This document shows positions 5,298 through 11,160 of a stretch of DNA of 11,160 bases, piece after piece. The stretch lies in the NCBI GenBank assembly GCA_002472275.1, contig DKRQ01000010.1, forward strand, positions 1 through 11,160, read 5' to 3'. The position numbers and the translations under genes were made by a program. The DNA is from Caryophanales bacterium UBA7278. Lineage in GTDB: Bacteria; Bacillota_I; Bacilli_A; RFN20; CAG-826. The stretch's first letter is position 1, and every line of letters begins with the position of its first letter. The notes beneath the pieces were generated by a model. The model saw only the letters and a program-made list of their open reading frames with translations. It did not search any database and was not told where the DNA came from.

Positions 5298-6557
5298 ATG
5301 ACGGAAGAGGTTTACGCGGTAATCGATTTGAAAAGTTTCTATGCAAGCTGCGAATGCGCGGCGAGAGGGCTAGATATCTTTTCAACGCCTTTGGTGGTGG
5401 CCGATCCAGACCGCACCGAAAGCACCATCGTCATGTCTGCCACCCCATATCTAAAGCAGAAATATGGCATCCCCAATGTGTGCCGTGTCCGCGATTTGCC
5501 AAAAGTCGAAGGGATGGTTTTGGCCAAACCAAGGATGTCTTATTACCTAAAAATCTCTGCAAAAATCGTTTCTTTGTTCTTGGATTTCGTTTCCGAAGAG
5601 GATTTGCACGTTTATTCGATCGACGAATCCTTTCTTAGGCTTACCCCTTATCTCAAGATGTATCACTGCACCGCGGATGAGCTCGTCGCAAGAATTCAAA
5701 AGGCCATCAAAGACGAATGCGGGTTGCTCGCCACGGCGGGGATGGGCCCCAATATGTTCCTCGCCAAAACCTGCTTGGATAACGAGGGCAAAAAGCGTCC
5801 CCCTTACCGCGCCTATTGGGGCAAGGAAGAGGTGCAAACCAAGTTATGGAAGATCCGCCCTATCACCAAGGTATGGGGTATCTCAGGCGGTATCTCAAGG
5901 CGCCTTGCCAAACTCGGCATCCACGACCTAGAAGGGCTTGCGAAATCCGACGCCGCCACGCTTAGAAAGGAATTCGGCGTGATCGGCTGCCAGCTTTATG
6001 ACATGGCTTGGGGGATCGACCGCACGGACATCCGCGTCAAATACGTGCCTAAGGAAAGAAACCTAAACCAAGGTCAGATGCTCTATCGCGACTATGGCAT
6101 CGCCGGAGCCAAGACGGTGATAAGAGAGATTGTCGACGAATTATGCGTGCGCCTTCGCTATCACAAGATGGTGGCCGGGTGCGTCTCTATTTGGTGCCTC
6201 TATAGCGCTTCTTCCAAAACCGAGCCTTTCTCTAGGCAAGCTTCCTTGAACATCCCGACCGATGACGTCGACCAACTTTACCGTGCCGTGCTCGAGGTTT
6301 TCATGCGTTTTGTGGATATCAACGCGCCAATCCGAGGGTTGAGCGTTACCTTCTCTCGTTTAGAACCCTATTTCGGAATCAGTCAGGATTCCCTCTTCGA
6401 AGACAACGAGGAAGCGGAAAGAAGGAGGAACCTATATAGGGCGATCGACCATCTCCATGCCTATTACAACCGCGATTCGGTGTTAAGGGCGTCCGCCTTA
6501 ACCGCGGATTCGACGATCAAAGAGAGGCATACCCTCATCGGAGGCCATAAAGCATGA
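5298..6557 (+). CDS. Y-family translesion DNA polymerase, UvrX/YqjW type
   Basis: Error-prone polymerase that copies past damaged bases; 419 residues. Metal-binding catalytic residues are seen: Asp10 in VYAVIDLKSFYAS, and Asp109-Glu110 in YSIDESF. Tyr15 sits at the steric-gate position that excludes ribonucleotides. A helix-hairpin-helix follows at about 190-210 (VWGISGGISRRLAKLGI), then the little-finger domain to about 355. QDSLF (363-367) matches the QxSLF sliding-clamp binding motif. The similarity is to the UmuC-like Bacillota proteins (UvrX, YqjW), not DinB, and this is backed by the YolD-like gene that overlaps its stop (ATGA). ATG 5298 is chosen because the Y-family fold begins here; upstream in-frame ATGs at 5199 and 5253 would add residues unlike the family. 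The ribosome binding site is weak. Expression may be damage-induced, but no known SOS box is visible. Confidence 0.9.
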   Translation: MTEEVYAVIDLKSFYASCECAARGLDIFSTPLVVADPDRTESTIVMSATPYLKQKYGIPNVCRVRDLPKVEGMVLAKPRMSYYLKISAKIVSLFLDFVSEEDLHVYSIDESFLRLTPYLKMYHCTADELVARIQKAIKDECGLLATAGMGPNMFLAKTCLDNEGKKRPPYRAYWGKEEVQTKLWKIRPITKVWGISGGISRRLAKLGIHDLEGLAKSDAATLRKEFGVIGCQLYDMAWGIDRTDIRVKYVPKERNLNQGQMLYRDYGIAGAKTVIREIVDELCVRLRYHKMVAGCVSIWCLYSASSKTEPFSRQASLNIPTDDVDQLYRAVLEVFMRFVDINAPIRGLSVTFSRLEPYFGISQDSLFEDNEEAERRRNLYRAIDHLHAYYNRDSVLRASALTADSTIKERHTLIGGHKA

Positions 6558-6871
6558 GTGCCTATGAAGACAGGGGCATGATGAAGTGGGCCCCCTATCA
6601 ATCGTTGATTGAACAGTCCATGTATCTAGCGGAAATGCGCAGGGAAAGGCAAAAAGTGCCTAAGCCTCTTATCTCCAGCGACCGGGCCGAGGAGATCAAC
6701 GAGATCCTTTGCACCTACGAAGGCGAAGAGATCATCGTAAAGATCTGGGAGAACGGATTCCTAAGCGACTTAGAAGGAGTCATCTCCAAAATAGACCCTT
6801 ATAACCGCAGGATTGAGGTCGACGAAAGGAGAATCCCCTTCTCCTCCATCATTAATTTAGTGCGCGCGTAA
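6554..6871 (+). CDS. YolD-like protein, probable partner of the Y-family polymerase
   Basis: 105 residues. The N-terminal pattern EDRGMMKWAPYQSLIEQ (5-21) is typical of the YolD-like family, which sits next to uvrX-type polymerase genes in Bacillota and their phages and has been proposed to play the part of UmuD. Residues 45-105 look like a small beta domain (EGEEIIVKIWENGFLSDLEGVI in pieces, then RRIEVDERRIPFSSI). The start codon overlaps the polymerase stop (ATGA), so translation is coupled and the two products are made together. In known Bacillus examples the YolD-like gene usually comes first; here it follows the polymerase. A terminator lies 7 bases past the stop. Function is inferred from family and neighbour. 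Confidence 0.85.
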   Translation: MSAYEDRGMMKWAPYQSLIEQSMYLAEMRRERQKVPKPLISSDRAEEINEILCTYEGEEIIVKIWENGFLSDLEGVISKIDPYNRRIEVDERRIPFSSIINLVRA

Positions 6872-6896
6872 AAGAAAACCCCCGAACGGGGGCTTT
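6871..6896. terminator. Shared bidirectional terminator (YolD-like gene and small peptide gene)
   Basis: CCCCC (6879-6883) pairs with GGGGG (6888-6892) around GAAC. On the minus strand it is followed by TTTTCTTTT, a good terminator for the small peptide gene whose stop is 21 bases away. On the plus strand only CTTT follows, so it is weaker for the YolD-like gene. Confidence 0.7.
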
Positions 6897-6913
6897 CGAC
6901 TTATAGACTTGAA

Positions 6914-7075
6914 TTAGGCAATTGCTAAGGTCCAACTCGAGGAGCTTTGGTTAGCAGCGCCGACCGCCGAGAGACCAGCATATGCATTGGCAATGGCCGT
7001 GTTCTCTTGCACGCGATCGATGTCTTCGCCTTCGAAGTCCAATTCGTCGACGACGTTCCTATCATCGTACTTCAT
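6914..7075 (-). CDS. Undescribed 53-residue peptide under a catabolite-controlled promoter; possible modified-peptide precursor
   Basis: Not recognised. The frame starts at ATG 7075 behind AAAGGAGG with seven bases between, and stops at TAA 6916-6914. The product begins MKYDDRNVVDELDFEGEDID (very acidic first 24 residues), then a small-residue stretch NTAIANAYAGLSAVGAAN, then a serine run and hydrophobic end SSSSWTLAIA. An acidic leader of the LDFEGEDID kind ahead of a Gly/Ala boundary and a Ser/Thr-rich tail recalls ribosomally made, modified peptide precursors (RiPPs), but there is no Cys and no modifying enzyme nearby, so this is only a possibility. It is too short and has no signal peptide for a usual secreted protein. 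The complete gene unit (promoter, 5' hairpin, strong ribosome binding site, terminator) argues that it is real and well expressed. Confidence 0.72.
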   Translation of the reverse strand: MKYDDRNVVDELDFEGEDIDRVQENTAIANAYAGLSAVGAANQSSSSWTLAIA

Positions 7076-7107
7076 ATGCGAACCTCCTTTCTGTGGTTTA
7101 CACTTGA

Positions 7108-7123
7108 GCCTCTTTCTTGAGGC
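7108..7123 (-). other. 5' hairpin at the start of the small peptide mRNA
   Basis: On the minus strand GCCTC (7123-7119) pairs with GAGGC (7112-7108) over loop AAGAAA. The predicted RNA start is at 7123-7127, so the message begins with this hairpin, a form known to protect bacterial mRNA from 5' decay. About 30 bases follow before the start codon. Confidence 0.5.
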
Positions 7124-7129
7124 ACCTTC

Positions 7130-7157
7130 ACTATAGGACGATGAAAGAAAAAGACAA
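7130..7157 (-). promoter_or_regulatory. Promoter of the small peptide gene
   Basis: TTGTCT (7157-7152), 16 bases, then TATAGT (7135-7130) on the minus strand. The cre-like sites at 7160-7187 lie directly upstream of the -35. Confidence 0.7.
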
Positions 7158-7159
7158 TT

Positions 7160-7174
7160 TTGTAAGCGTTTTCT
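7160..7174. promoter_or_regulatory. cre-like site 1 (CcpA family operator)
   Basis: TTGTAAGCGTTTTCT fits every fixed position of the cre consensus WTGNAANCGNWNNCW. It ends 2 bases upstream of the -35 box of the small peptide promoter. In this position CcpA-type binding could either repress or activate. Confidence 0.6.
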
Positions 7175-7187
7175 GTAAGCACTTACA
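7174..7187. promoter_or_regulatory. cre-like site 2, near-perfect palindrome
   Basis: TGTAAGCACTTACA has exact six-base arms (TGTAAG/CTTACA). It resembles a cre site with CA in place of the central CG, and abuts cre-like site 1. It may instead belong to another LacI-family regulator. Confidence 0.5.
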
Positions 7188-7291
7188 TTTTTGTCTTCTT
7201 AAAAAGTGGCTTGTTATCGAATGTTTTTTGATTTCATGAAAGCGTATACATGAAAATAATGCAATTCAATGAAAATATTTTCATAGGCTTT
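7188..7291. other. AT-rich spacer between aminopeptidase and small peptide gene, with cre-like site 3 and ATGAAAAT repeats
   Basis: No gene was seen here. ATGAAAGCGTATACA (7236-7250) again fits WTGNAANCGNWNNCW. ATGAAAAT occurs at 7250-7257 and 7269-7276, and with its inverse at 7277-7284 forms a perfect 16-base palindrome just past the aminopeptidase stop. The palindrome has no T run after it on the minus strand, so it is not a standard terminator. Confidence 0.45.
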
Positions 7292-8515
7292 TTATGCCCA
7301 GTTACCGTCCTTGAAAATGACGATTTCCTTGCCTTCGGCGGTCGTTCCGACGATTTTTAGGTCCTTCGAACCGATCATGAAGTCGACATGGCTCATTGAC
7401 TTGTTGATGCCAAAACCATGAATCTCGTCCTCGGTGTACTTTTCAAAGTCAGGATAGAGGTTGGTGAAGCCGCGCCCTAAAGCAAGATGGCAGCAGGCGT
7501 TCTCATCATAGAGGGTGTTATAGAAGAGAAGACCCGTGTTGTTGATCGGAGAATCGTAAGGAACAAGGGCGCATTCGCCTAAATAGGCAGAGCCTTCGTC
7601 CAAGGTAAGGATGGAGCGGAGCGCCTCCTCGCCTTTTTCCGCGTGCACCTCCACCGCTTTTCCTTCGTGGAAACGGACATAGAAGTTCTCGATGAGCTGA
7701 CCGTTGTAAGAAAGGGGCTTGGCGCTATAGACGATGCCTTCGGCCTCGCCCTTCATCGGAGAAGTGAAGCACTCTTCGGAAGGGATATTAGGCTGGAAGA
7801 AGGTTCCGTTAAGGAGTTTTTCTCCTCCGCCCAGGAAGATGACACCAGGAATCAGGCCAACGGTCAAATCGGTTCCGTTGCTGGAGGTGTAATGGAGCGA
7901 TTTGAGATTCAGGGAGTTCAGATACTCGCAACGAGCCTTCAAATCGGCCTCGTGCTTTTCCCAATTCTCGATGCCATTGCCATCCGCGGCGCGCGAAGTC
8001 AAAAGGATGGCTTCCCATAGTTTCTCCACCGCTTTTCCTTTAAGAAGGCCGGGGAATACTTTCTTGGCCCATGCCGCCGAAGGAACGCCGGCGATGCACC
8101 ACTGATATTTGTTTTCGCGGGCTTGGATGTATTTGTAGAGTTTCTTATAGCCCTCCATACGCACATAGGCGACCTTGGCCGGATCGACGCCTTTCATGCC
8201 GTCGGGGTCTTCGGAGGAAAGATAGAGCATGCAAGGCAATTCCTCGCTCATCCAGGCTTGTTTGGCCTCGACATGGGGCAAAACGATGGCAAGGTTTTCC
8301 TTTTTGCCGCGCTTTAGAGCGACTTTGGTCACCTTTTGGGAAGACCATTCGACGATGACGCCTTTGGCGCCCGCCTTATAGCACTCATCGACGACCATCT
8401 CGCAGAACGCCTCGTTCTCGACGCTGCAATTGACGATGACGTATTGGCCCTTCTTGAGGGCGATGCCCGAACGAACGATTAGTTCGGCGTATTTTTTGAG
8501 CAATGCCTTTTTCAT
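7292..8515 (-). CDS. M29 family metal-dependent aminopeptidase (AmpS/AmpT/PepS type)
   Basis: Cytoplasmic exopeptidase that removes N-terminal residues from peptides; 407 residues, normal for the family. Metal-site motifs of the C-terminal domain are all present: NIPSEECFTSP (243-253, Glu247/248), YLGECALVP (311-319, Glu314), CCHLALGRGF (341-350, His343), and SMSHVDFMIG (373-382, His376 and Asp378). The N-terminal part (1-200) is the usual dimer/substrate-access domain. The start chosen is ATG 8515, with AAGAGGA about 7 bases upstream; a longer in-frame reading from 8551 would run through the promoter region. No signal peptide, so it acts inside the cell. It stands alone, divergent from the membrane protein gene at 8578. 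Its neighbouring cre-like sites lie downstream and probably serve the small peptide gene. Confidence 0.92.
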   Translation of the reverse strand: MKKALLKKYAELIVRSGIALKKGQYVIVNCSVENEAFCEMVVDECYKAGAKGVIVEWSSQKVTKVALKRGKKENLAIVLPHVEAKQAWMSEELPCMLYLSSEDPDGMKGVDPAKVAYVRMEGYKKLYKYIQARENKYQWCIAGVPSAAWAKKVFPGLLKGKAVEKLWEAILLTSRAADGNGIENWEKHEADLKARCEYLNSLNLKSLHYTSSNGTDLTVGLIPGVIFLGGGEKLLNGTFFQPNIPSEECFTSPMKGEAEGIVYSAKPLSYNGQLIENFYVRFHEGKAVEVHAEKGEEALRSILTLDEGSAYLGECALVPYDSPINNTGLLFYNTLYDENACCHLALGRGFTNLYPDFEKYTEDEIHGFGINKSMSHVDFMIGSKDLKIVGTTAEGKEIVIFKDGNWA

Positions 8516-8534
8516 GAGAAATCCTCTTTGGAAA

Positions 8535-8550
8535 TTGCATATACTATACA
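8535..8550. promoter_or_regulatory. AT-rich divergent promoter zone
   Basis: The 62 bases between the divergent starts at 8515 and 8578 hold overlapping -10-like hexamers, TATACT on the plus strand and TATAGT on the minus strand (in tgcatatactatacac). No good -35 is visible for either, so direction and strength cannot be assigned. Confidence 0.3.
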
Positions 8551-8577
8551 CGAGCCGCGTAAGGCGGAGGTGCGCAT

Positions 8578-9363
8578 ATGTCTAAAGAAACCGAGAAAAA
8601 GAAGAAGGTTGCCAAGGTTTGGACGATTTGGAACACGATCGAGGCCGTTTTGCTTATCGTTAGCGGCATCATGTCCATCGTCGCAGGCGCTTTGCACAAG
8701 CCTGGCGAACAAGGAGCCGCGCAGCAACTAGAGCAGATGCTCGCCTACTTCGTCGCGGGCTTCGTCATCCTCGATGGCATCCTCCGTGTCATCCTTTACC
8801 TCGCCCGTTTCAAGAAAAACGATGACCGTGCCCCCTTTGTGACCTCCGGATTCGAGATCGCGGCTGGCACCCTTATCATCTTGATGCAGGTCAAATACAA
8901 CGATTTCTTCGTCTATGGCATCGTCAACTTCGTCGCCGTCTTGCTGATGGTGATGGGTTTGCTCCTACTTGTCTTTGCCATCTACGTGCTCGTTAAGAAA
9001 TACGAAAAGCTCACGATGCCGATTTTGGAGATTCTCCTCGCCGCCATCCTAATCGGCGTCGGCGTCGCGATTGAGATCATGTACAACACGAGCGATTCCC
9101 GCGAGAAACTCGTCCTCATCATGGCGGGTGCCATCCTCCTCGTCGCAGGTCTGGCGATGCTCATCTTCACGATGGTCGTCTCCAAAAAGGACAAGAAGCA
9201 AACCAAGCAATTCGAGGACGAGGAAAAGGGAACCTATCAAATCGTCGATGCCCAGGAACAACCGGTTAAGAAAGCCGAAGTCGTTGATTCGATTGAGCAA
9301 GAAGGACCCATCGACGCGATTGAAAGCGAGAAGCCCAAGCAAATCGAAAGCAAAGGCGAATAA
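8578..9363 (+). CDS. Six-span membrane protein with charged tail, HdeD/DUF308-like (paralogue of the gene at 10341)
   Basis: 261 residues, integral membrane. Hydrophobic spans are at about 16-39, 55-77, 88-105, 111-139, 148-168 and 178-201. The pattern of paired spans with glycines and a DGILR-type turn (YFVAGFVILDGILRVILYL in pieces, 57-75) recalls HdeD/DUF308 proteins, but this is weak. Residues 202-261 form a hydrophilic, Lys/Glu/Gln-rich tail, probably in the cytoplasm. The start has GGAGG seven bases upstream. The gene at 10341 has the same build (six spans, DAGFRILFDVLR at the matching place, acidic tail), so the two look like diverged copies. A strong terminator follows. Function unknown; an envelope or stress role is only a guess. 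Confidence 0.82.
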   Translation: MSKETEKKKKVAKVWTIWNTIEAVLLIVSGIMSIVAGALHKPGEQGAAQQLEQMLAYFVAGFVILDGILRVILYLARFKKNDDRAPFVTSGFEIAAGTLIILMQVKYNDFFVYGIVNFVAVLLMVMGLLLLVFAIYVLVKKYEKLTMPILEILLAAILIGVGVAIEIMYNTSDSREKLVLIMAGAILLVAGLAMLIFTMVVSKKDKKQTKQFEDEEKGTYQIVDAQEQPVKKAEVVDSIEQEGPIDAIESEKPKQIESKGE

Positions 9364-9376
9364 CCAAGCAATTCCA

Positions 9377-9408
9377 AAGCGAAGTCCGCAAAACTTCGCT
9401 TTTTTATT
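9377..9408 (+). terminator. Terminator of the membrane protein gene, overlapping the phoH-like stop
   Basis: AAGCGAAGT (9377-9385) pairs with ACTTCGCTT (9393-9401) over loop CCGCAAA, followed by further T residues to 9405. The convergent PhoH-like gene stops at 9404, so its last codon abuts the hairpin; on the minus strand only GCTTTGG follows, a weaker stop signal. Confidence 0.85.
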
Positions 9409-10186
9409 TCTTTTTGTCAGGATGTTTCGCTTTGTACTCGACGAATCTCATGTCGAAGTCCACGACGAAGGAAGTCCTCATTGGCTTCACGAGTTTCACA
9501 TATCCGATGAGTTTCGTGGGCTTAAGGATTTCATAGGCGATTTCGAAAGCGTTGTGCTCCACGGTTTGGTCGGGAACGTCGATTTGGTTCGGCGATCCGA
9601 TGACGACCATTTTGCAGCAGTTGCCAATACGGGTAACCATCGTCTGGATCTCATCGAGGGTCATGTTCTGCGCCTCGTCGACGATGATGATGCAATCGTT
9701 GAAGGAGCGGCCCCTCATGAATTCGGGGGCAAGCGGAACGATATCAGGCGGCAAGCGGTCATAAGCCGGCGCATCGATGATCTCGTCTTCTAGGTCACGA
9801 CTCATTTTGCGGCGGGGCGCCCTCATGGAGGGGTCGTTAGGCGGCAAGTTCCCCATCAGGTGGTTGTAGTTATCTAGAAGCGGGCCAAGGTAGGGCCCGT
9901 ATTTGTCTTCCGCGGTACCTTTAAGATAGCCAAGGCGATGGCCGACCTCGACCGGTTCCCTGACGTAGAAGATCGTTTTGTATTTCTTTTTGGCCCCTTT
10001 TCCCCTGACGAGGTTAAGGCTAGCGGCAAGAGCGGCGAACGTCTTGCCGGTGCCGGCGGAACCCTTGCAGAAAACAACCGGCGTTCTCACGGGGTCGTCG
10101 TTGATGAGTCGTATCAGTTCCCTCTGTCCTTCGTTCTCGCCAAAGTCGATGTTAAAAAGACGGTAGTTGGAGGGATTAGAACTCAT
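9404..10186 (-). CDS. PhoH-like P-loop ATPase
   Basis: 260 residues, soluble, shorter than typical chromosomal PhoH (about 320) and closer to small phage-type forms. Walker A is GSAGTGKT (42-49), Walker B is CIIIVDEAQN (165-174, Asp170-Glu171), and the family motif PEFMRGRSFND (154-164) precedes it. The next motif, usually GDxxQID, reads GSPNQID (197-203), with Ser in place of Asp. PhoH proteins are SF1-helicase-like ATPases linked to RNA metabolism; the substrate is uncertain. Residues 110-145 (PPNDPSMRAPRRKMSRD in part) form a basic insert. Start ATG 10186 is preceded by AAAGGA ten bases upstream, inside a palindrome. It lies convergent with the first membrane protein gene and divergent from the second. 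A joint job is possible but not shown. Confidence 0.87.
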   Translation of the reverse strand: MSSNPSNYRLFNIDFGENEGQRELIRLINDDPVRTPVVFCKGSAGTGKTFAALAASLNLVRGKGAKKKYKTIFYVREPVEVGHRLGYLKGTAEDKYGPYLGPLLDNYNHLMGNLPPNDPSMRAPRRKMSRDLEDEIIDAPAYDRLPPDIVPLAPEFMRGRSFNDCIIIVDEAQNMTLDEIQTMVTRIGNCCKMVVIGSPNQIDVPDQTVEHNAFEIAYEILKPTKLIGYVKLVKPMRTSFVVDFDMRFVEYKAKHPDKKK

Positions 10187-10188
10187 AG

Positions 10189-10203
10189 GAAAGGAATCCT
10201 TTC
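10189..10203. promoter_or_regulatory. Palindrome covering the phoH-like ribosome binding site
   Basis: GAAAGGA and TCCTTTC are exact inverted arms around one central base. On the minus strand the first arm is the ribosome binding site, so the site may act as an operator or, as RNA, partly hide the ribosome binding site (GAAAG/CTTTC with a 5-base loop). Confidence 0.35.
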
Positions 10204-10219
10204 GATATCATTACTCTTA

Positions 10220-10249
10220 ATGCTAGCCGTTTCCTTGTTTTTAACAAGG
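10220..10249 (-). promoter_or_regulatory. Possible phoH-like promoter with operator-like inverted repeat
   Basis: TTGTTA (10247-10242), 16 bases, TAGCAT (10225-10220) on the minus strand is a weak promoter match. CCTTGTT (10233-10239) and AACAAGG (10243-10249) are perfect arms with a 3-base centre and cover the -35, as a repressor site would. Confidence 0.35.
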
Positions 10250-10289
10250 CAAAATCGATGTTTTCCGTCTCTAAGTTTCATTTCTTTTT

Positions 10290-10318
10290 CTTCTAATAAA
10301 ACGCGCGTGAATGTATGA
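10290..10318 (+). promoter_or_regulatory. Possible promoter of the second membrane protein gene
   Basis: TATGAT (10313-10318) lies about 17 bases after a poor -35 (TTCTAA). RNA would start near 10325, leaving a short leader that contains the AAAGGAGG ribosome binding site. Confidence 0.35.
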
Positions 10319-10340
10319 TTTGCCCAAAGGAGGAAAAATC

Positions 10341-11108
10341 ATGTTTCAACGTGGAAAACTCAGTTGGTTGATTTGGAACGTCGTTGTCGCCGCCTTACTC
10401 GTCGTCTTAGGCGTCCTCACCTGCGTCAATTCCGGCGAATCGCAATTCCAGAGCATCATCGTTCTCATCGTCGCGATCTTCGTCATCGTGGATGCGGGCT
10501 TCAGGATCCTATTCGATGTCCTAAGGGTCATCCATATCGGGCACGCGACCGTGGTCAAAACCGATTATGGCGCGATCGTCGCCGCCAGCGCCGAACTTGC
10601 GATTGGCGTTGCCCTCATCGGCATCTCCAACACCATCAAGGACGGTGGCCCCGGCTTCCAACAGCTCTTCGTTTTCCTTGGTAACTTCATCGGGACGGTC
10701 TTCATCGTCTGTGGCGCAGTGTCCGCATGCCTTGCGACCATCTACTTCATCAAGAAGGCCAATTCGATCCCCGAGAACGTCGGCATCTGCATCGGCGCCG
10801 CCATCGCCATCACGATCGGCATCCTCGTCCTTGTCTTCTGCCGTAACCAAGAAAACTTCATGAAAGTCTTCTTCATCAGCTTCGGCGTGATCTTGATGCT
10901 CGCGGGTCTAGGTGCCCTCACCCTCACGATCGCCCTCTATGTGAAGACGAACAAGAAGGCCGAAAAGAAGCCGGTCGAAAGCGAAGAGAAAGCTGACGTC
11001 ATCGATGCCGCTCCCGTAGAGGAACCTAAGGAAAAGCCTAAGGAAAAACAACCCGAAGCCCCTGCCGAAGAAGAACCGAAAGCGGAAGAGAAGAAGCCGG
11101 AAGAATAA
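10341..11108 (+). CDS. Six-span membrane protein with Pro/Glu/Lys tail, HdeD/DUF308-like (paralogue of the gene at 8578)
   Basis: 255 residues, integral membrane. Spans are at about 8-29, 37-62, 76-97, 107-136, 146-167 and 174-201. Residues 202-255 are a disordered, charged tail with repeated EEPK/EKPKEK/EEEPKAEEKK units. The start chosen is ATG 10341, seven bases after AAAGGAGG; an in-frame ATG at 10311 lies before the ribosome binding site and is rejected. Build, length and order of spans match the gene at 8578, including a WxxWN-like opening (LSWLIWNVV here, VWTIWNTIE there) and a charged C-terminal tail, so they are probably paralogues separated by the phoH-like gene. A strong terminator follows. 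Function unknown; HdeD likeness is weak and based on span pattern only. Confidence 0.83.
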   Translation: MFQRGKLSWLIWNVVVAALLVVLGVLTCVNSGESQFQSIIVLIVAIFVIVDAGFRILFDVLRVIHIGHATVVKTDYGAIVAASAELAIGVALIGISNTIKDGGPGFQQLFVFLGNFIGTVFIVCGAVSACLATIYFIKKANSIPENVGICIGAAIAITIGILVLVFCRNQENFMKVFFISFGVILMLAGLGALTLTIALYVKTNKKAEKKPVESEEKADVIDAAPVEEPKEKPKEKQPEAPAEEEPKAEEKKPEE

Positions 11109-11121
11109 GCGTTTTTCTAAC

Positions 11122-11149
11122 AAAAACTCGGGAATTCCCGAGTTTTTTT
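11122..11149 (+). terminator. Rho-independent terminator of the second membrane protein gene
   Basis: ACTCGGG (11126-11132) pairs with CCCGAGT (11137-11143) over AATT, followed by seven T. Flanking A residues on the left extend pairing into the T run, so it could work on both strands. Confidence 0.88.
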
Positions 11150-11160
11150 ATCGATTTTTG

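Noticed and set aside
5080..5298. LexA (SOS) box ahead of the polymerase
   Set aside because: No GAAC-N4-GTTC sequence was found; GAAATTGTTC at 5149-5158 has the wrong spacing.
7269..7284. Terminator of the aminopeptidase gene at the perfect ATGAAAATATTTTCAT palindrome
   Set aside because: The stem is all A/T-rich and no T run follows on the minus strand.
9071..9793. 240-residue plus-strand frame
   Set aside because: It overlaps the first membrane gene out of frame, crosses its terminator and runs antisense to the PhoH-like gene; composition is Arg/Ser-rich as in shadow frames.
1..11160. CRISPR array, prophage or defence island
   Set aside because: No regularly spaced repeats, integrase, phage structural genes or known defence genes are visible; only the IS fragment at the left edge is mobile.

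Overview
The window reads as Bacillota-type chromosomal DNA of medium GC, about 50%. The signs are AGGAGG-type ribosome binding sites, a T-box riboswitch, catabolite-responsive (cre-like) sites, a UvrX/YolD repair gene pair and lipoproteins with Gram-positive-like signals. The species cannot be told; an uncultured gut-type member of the Bacilli/Erysipelotrichia is a guess.

Layout. At the left edge (1-354, about 60% GC) is the start of a mobile element: a partial small helix-turn-helix transposase protein on the minus strand, a hairpin that hides its ribosome binding site, and an IS66-like terminal sequence ending at 354. Then, all on the minus strand, come a tRNA-Ala(CGC) with its own promoter (424-538), an unrecognised 144-residue acidic-tailed protein (560-994), and a complete methionine uptake operon metN-metI-metQ (1058-3568). 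The operon is headed by a T-box leader with an AUG specifier, so it should be switched on when tRNA-Met is uncharged. Upstream of the T-box, in the same direction, is an unrecognised lipoprotein (3927-5075) with a 60-residue internal repeat.

Divergent from the lipoprotein, after an intergenic stretch with several DnaA-box-like 9-mers and a perfect palindrome, is a plus-strand pair: a UvrX/YqjW-type Y-family polymerase and a YolD-like protein (5298-6871), probably a translesion synthesis module.

The 420 bases that follow hold an undescribed small gene: a 53-residue peptide on the minus strand (6914-7075). It has a good promoter, a 5' hairpin, a strong ribosome binding site, its own terminator and cre-like sites at the promoter. 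It is the most interesting item here. Next is an M29 aminopeptidase (7292-8515, minus).

The right end holds two related six-span membrane proteins with charged cytoplasmic tails (8578-9363 and 10341-11108, plus). They flank a PhoH-type ATPase on the minus strand (9404-10186).

The methionine transporter, with its T-box, and the aminopeptidase both point to amino-acid scavenging. No defence island, CRISPR array, rRNA or prophage block was seen.
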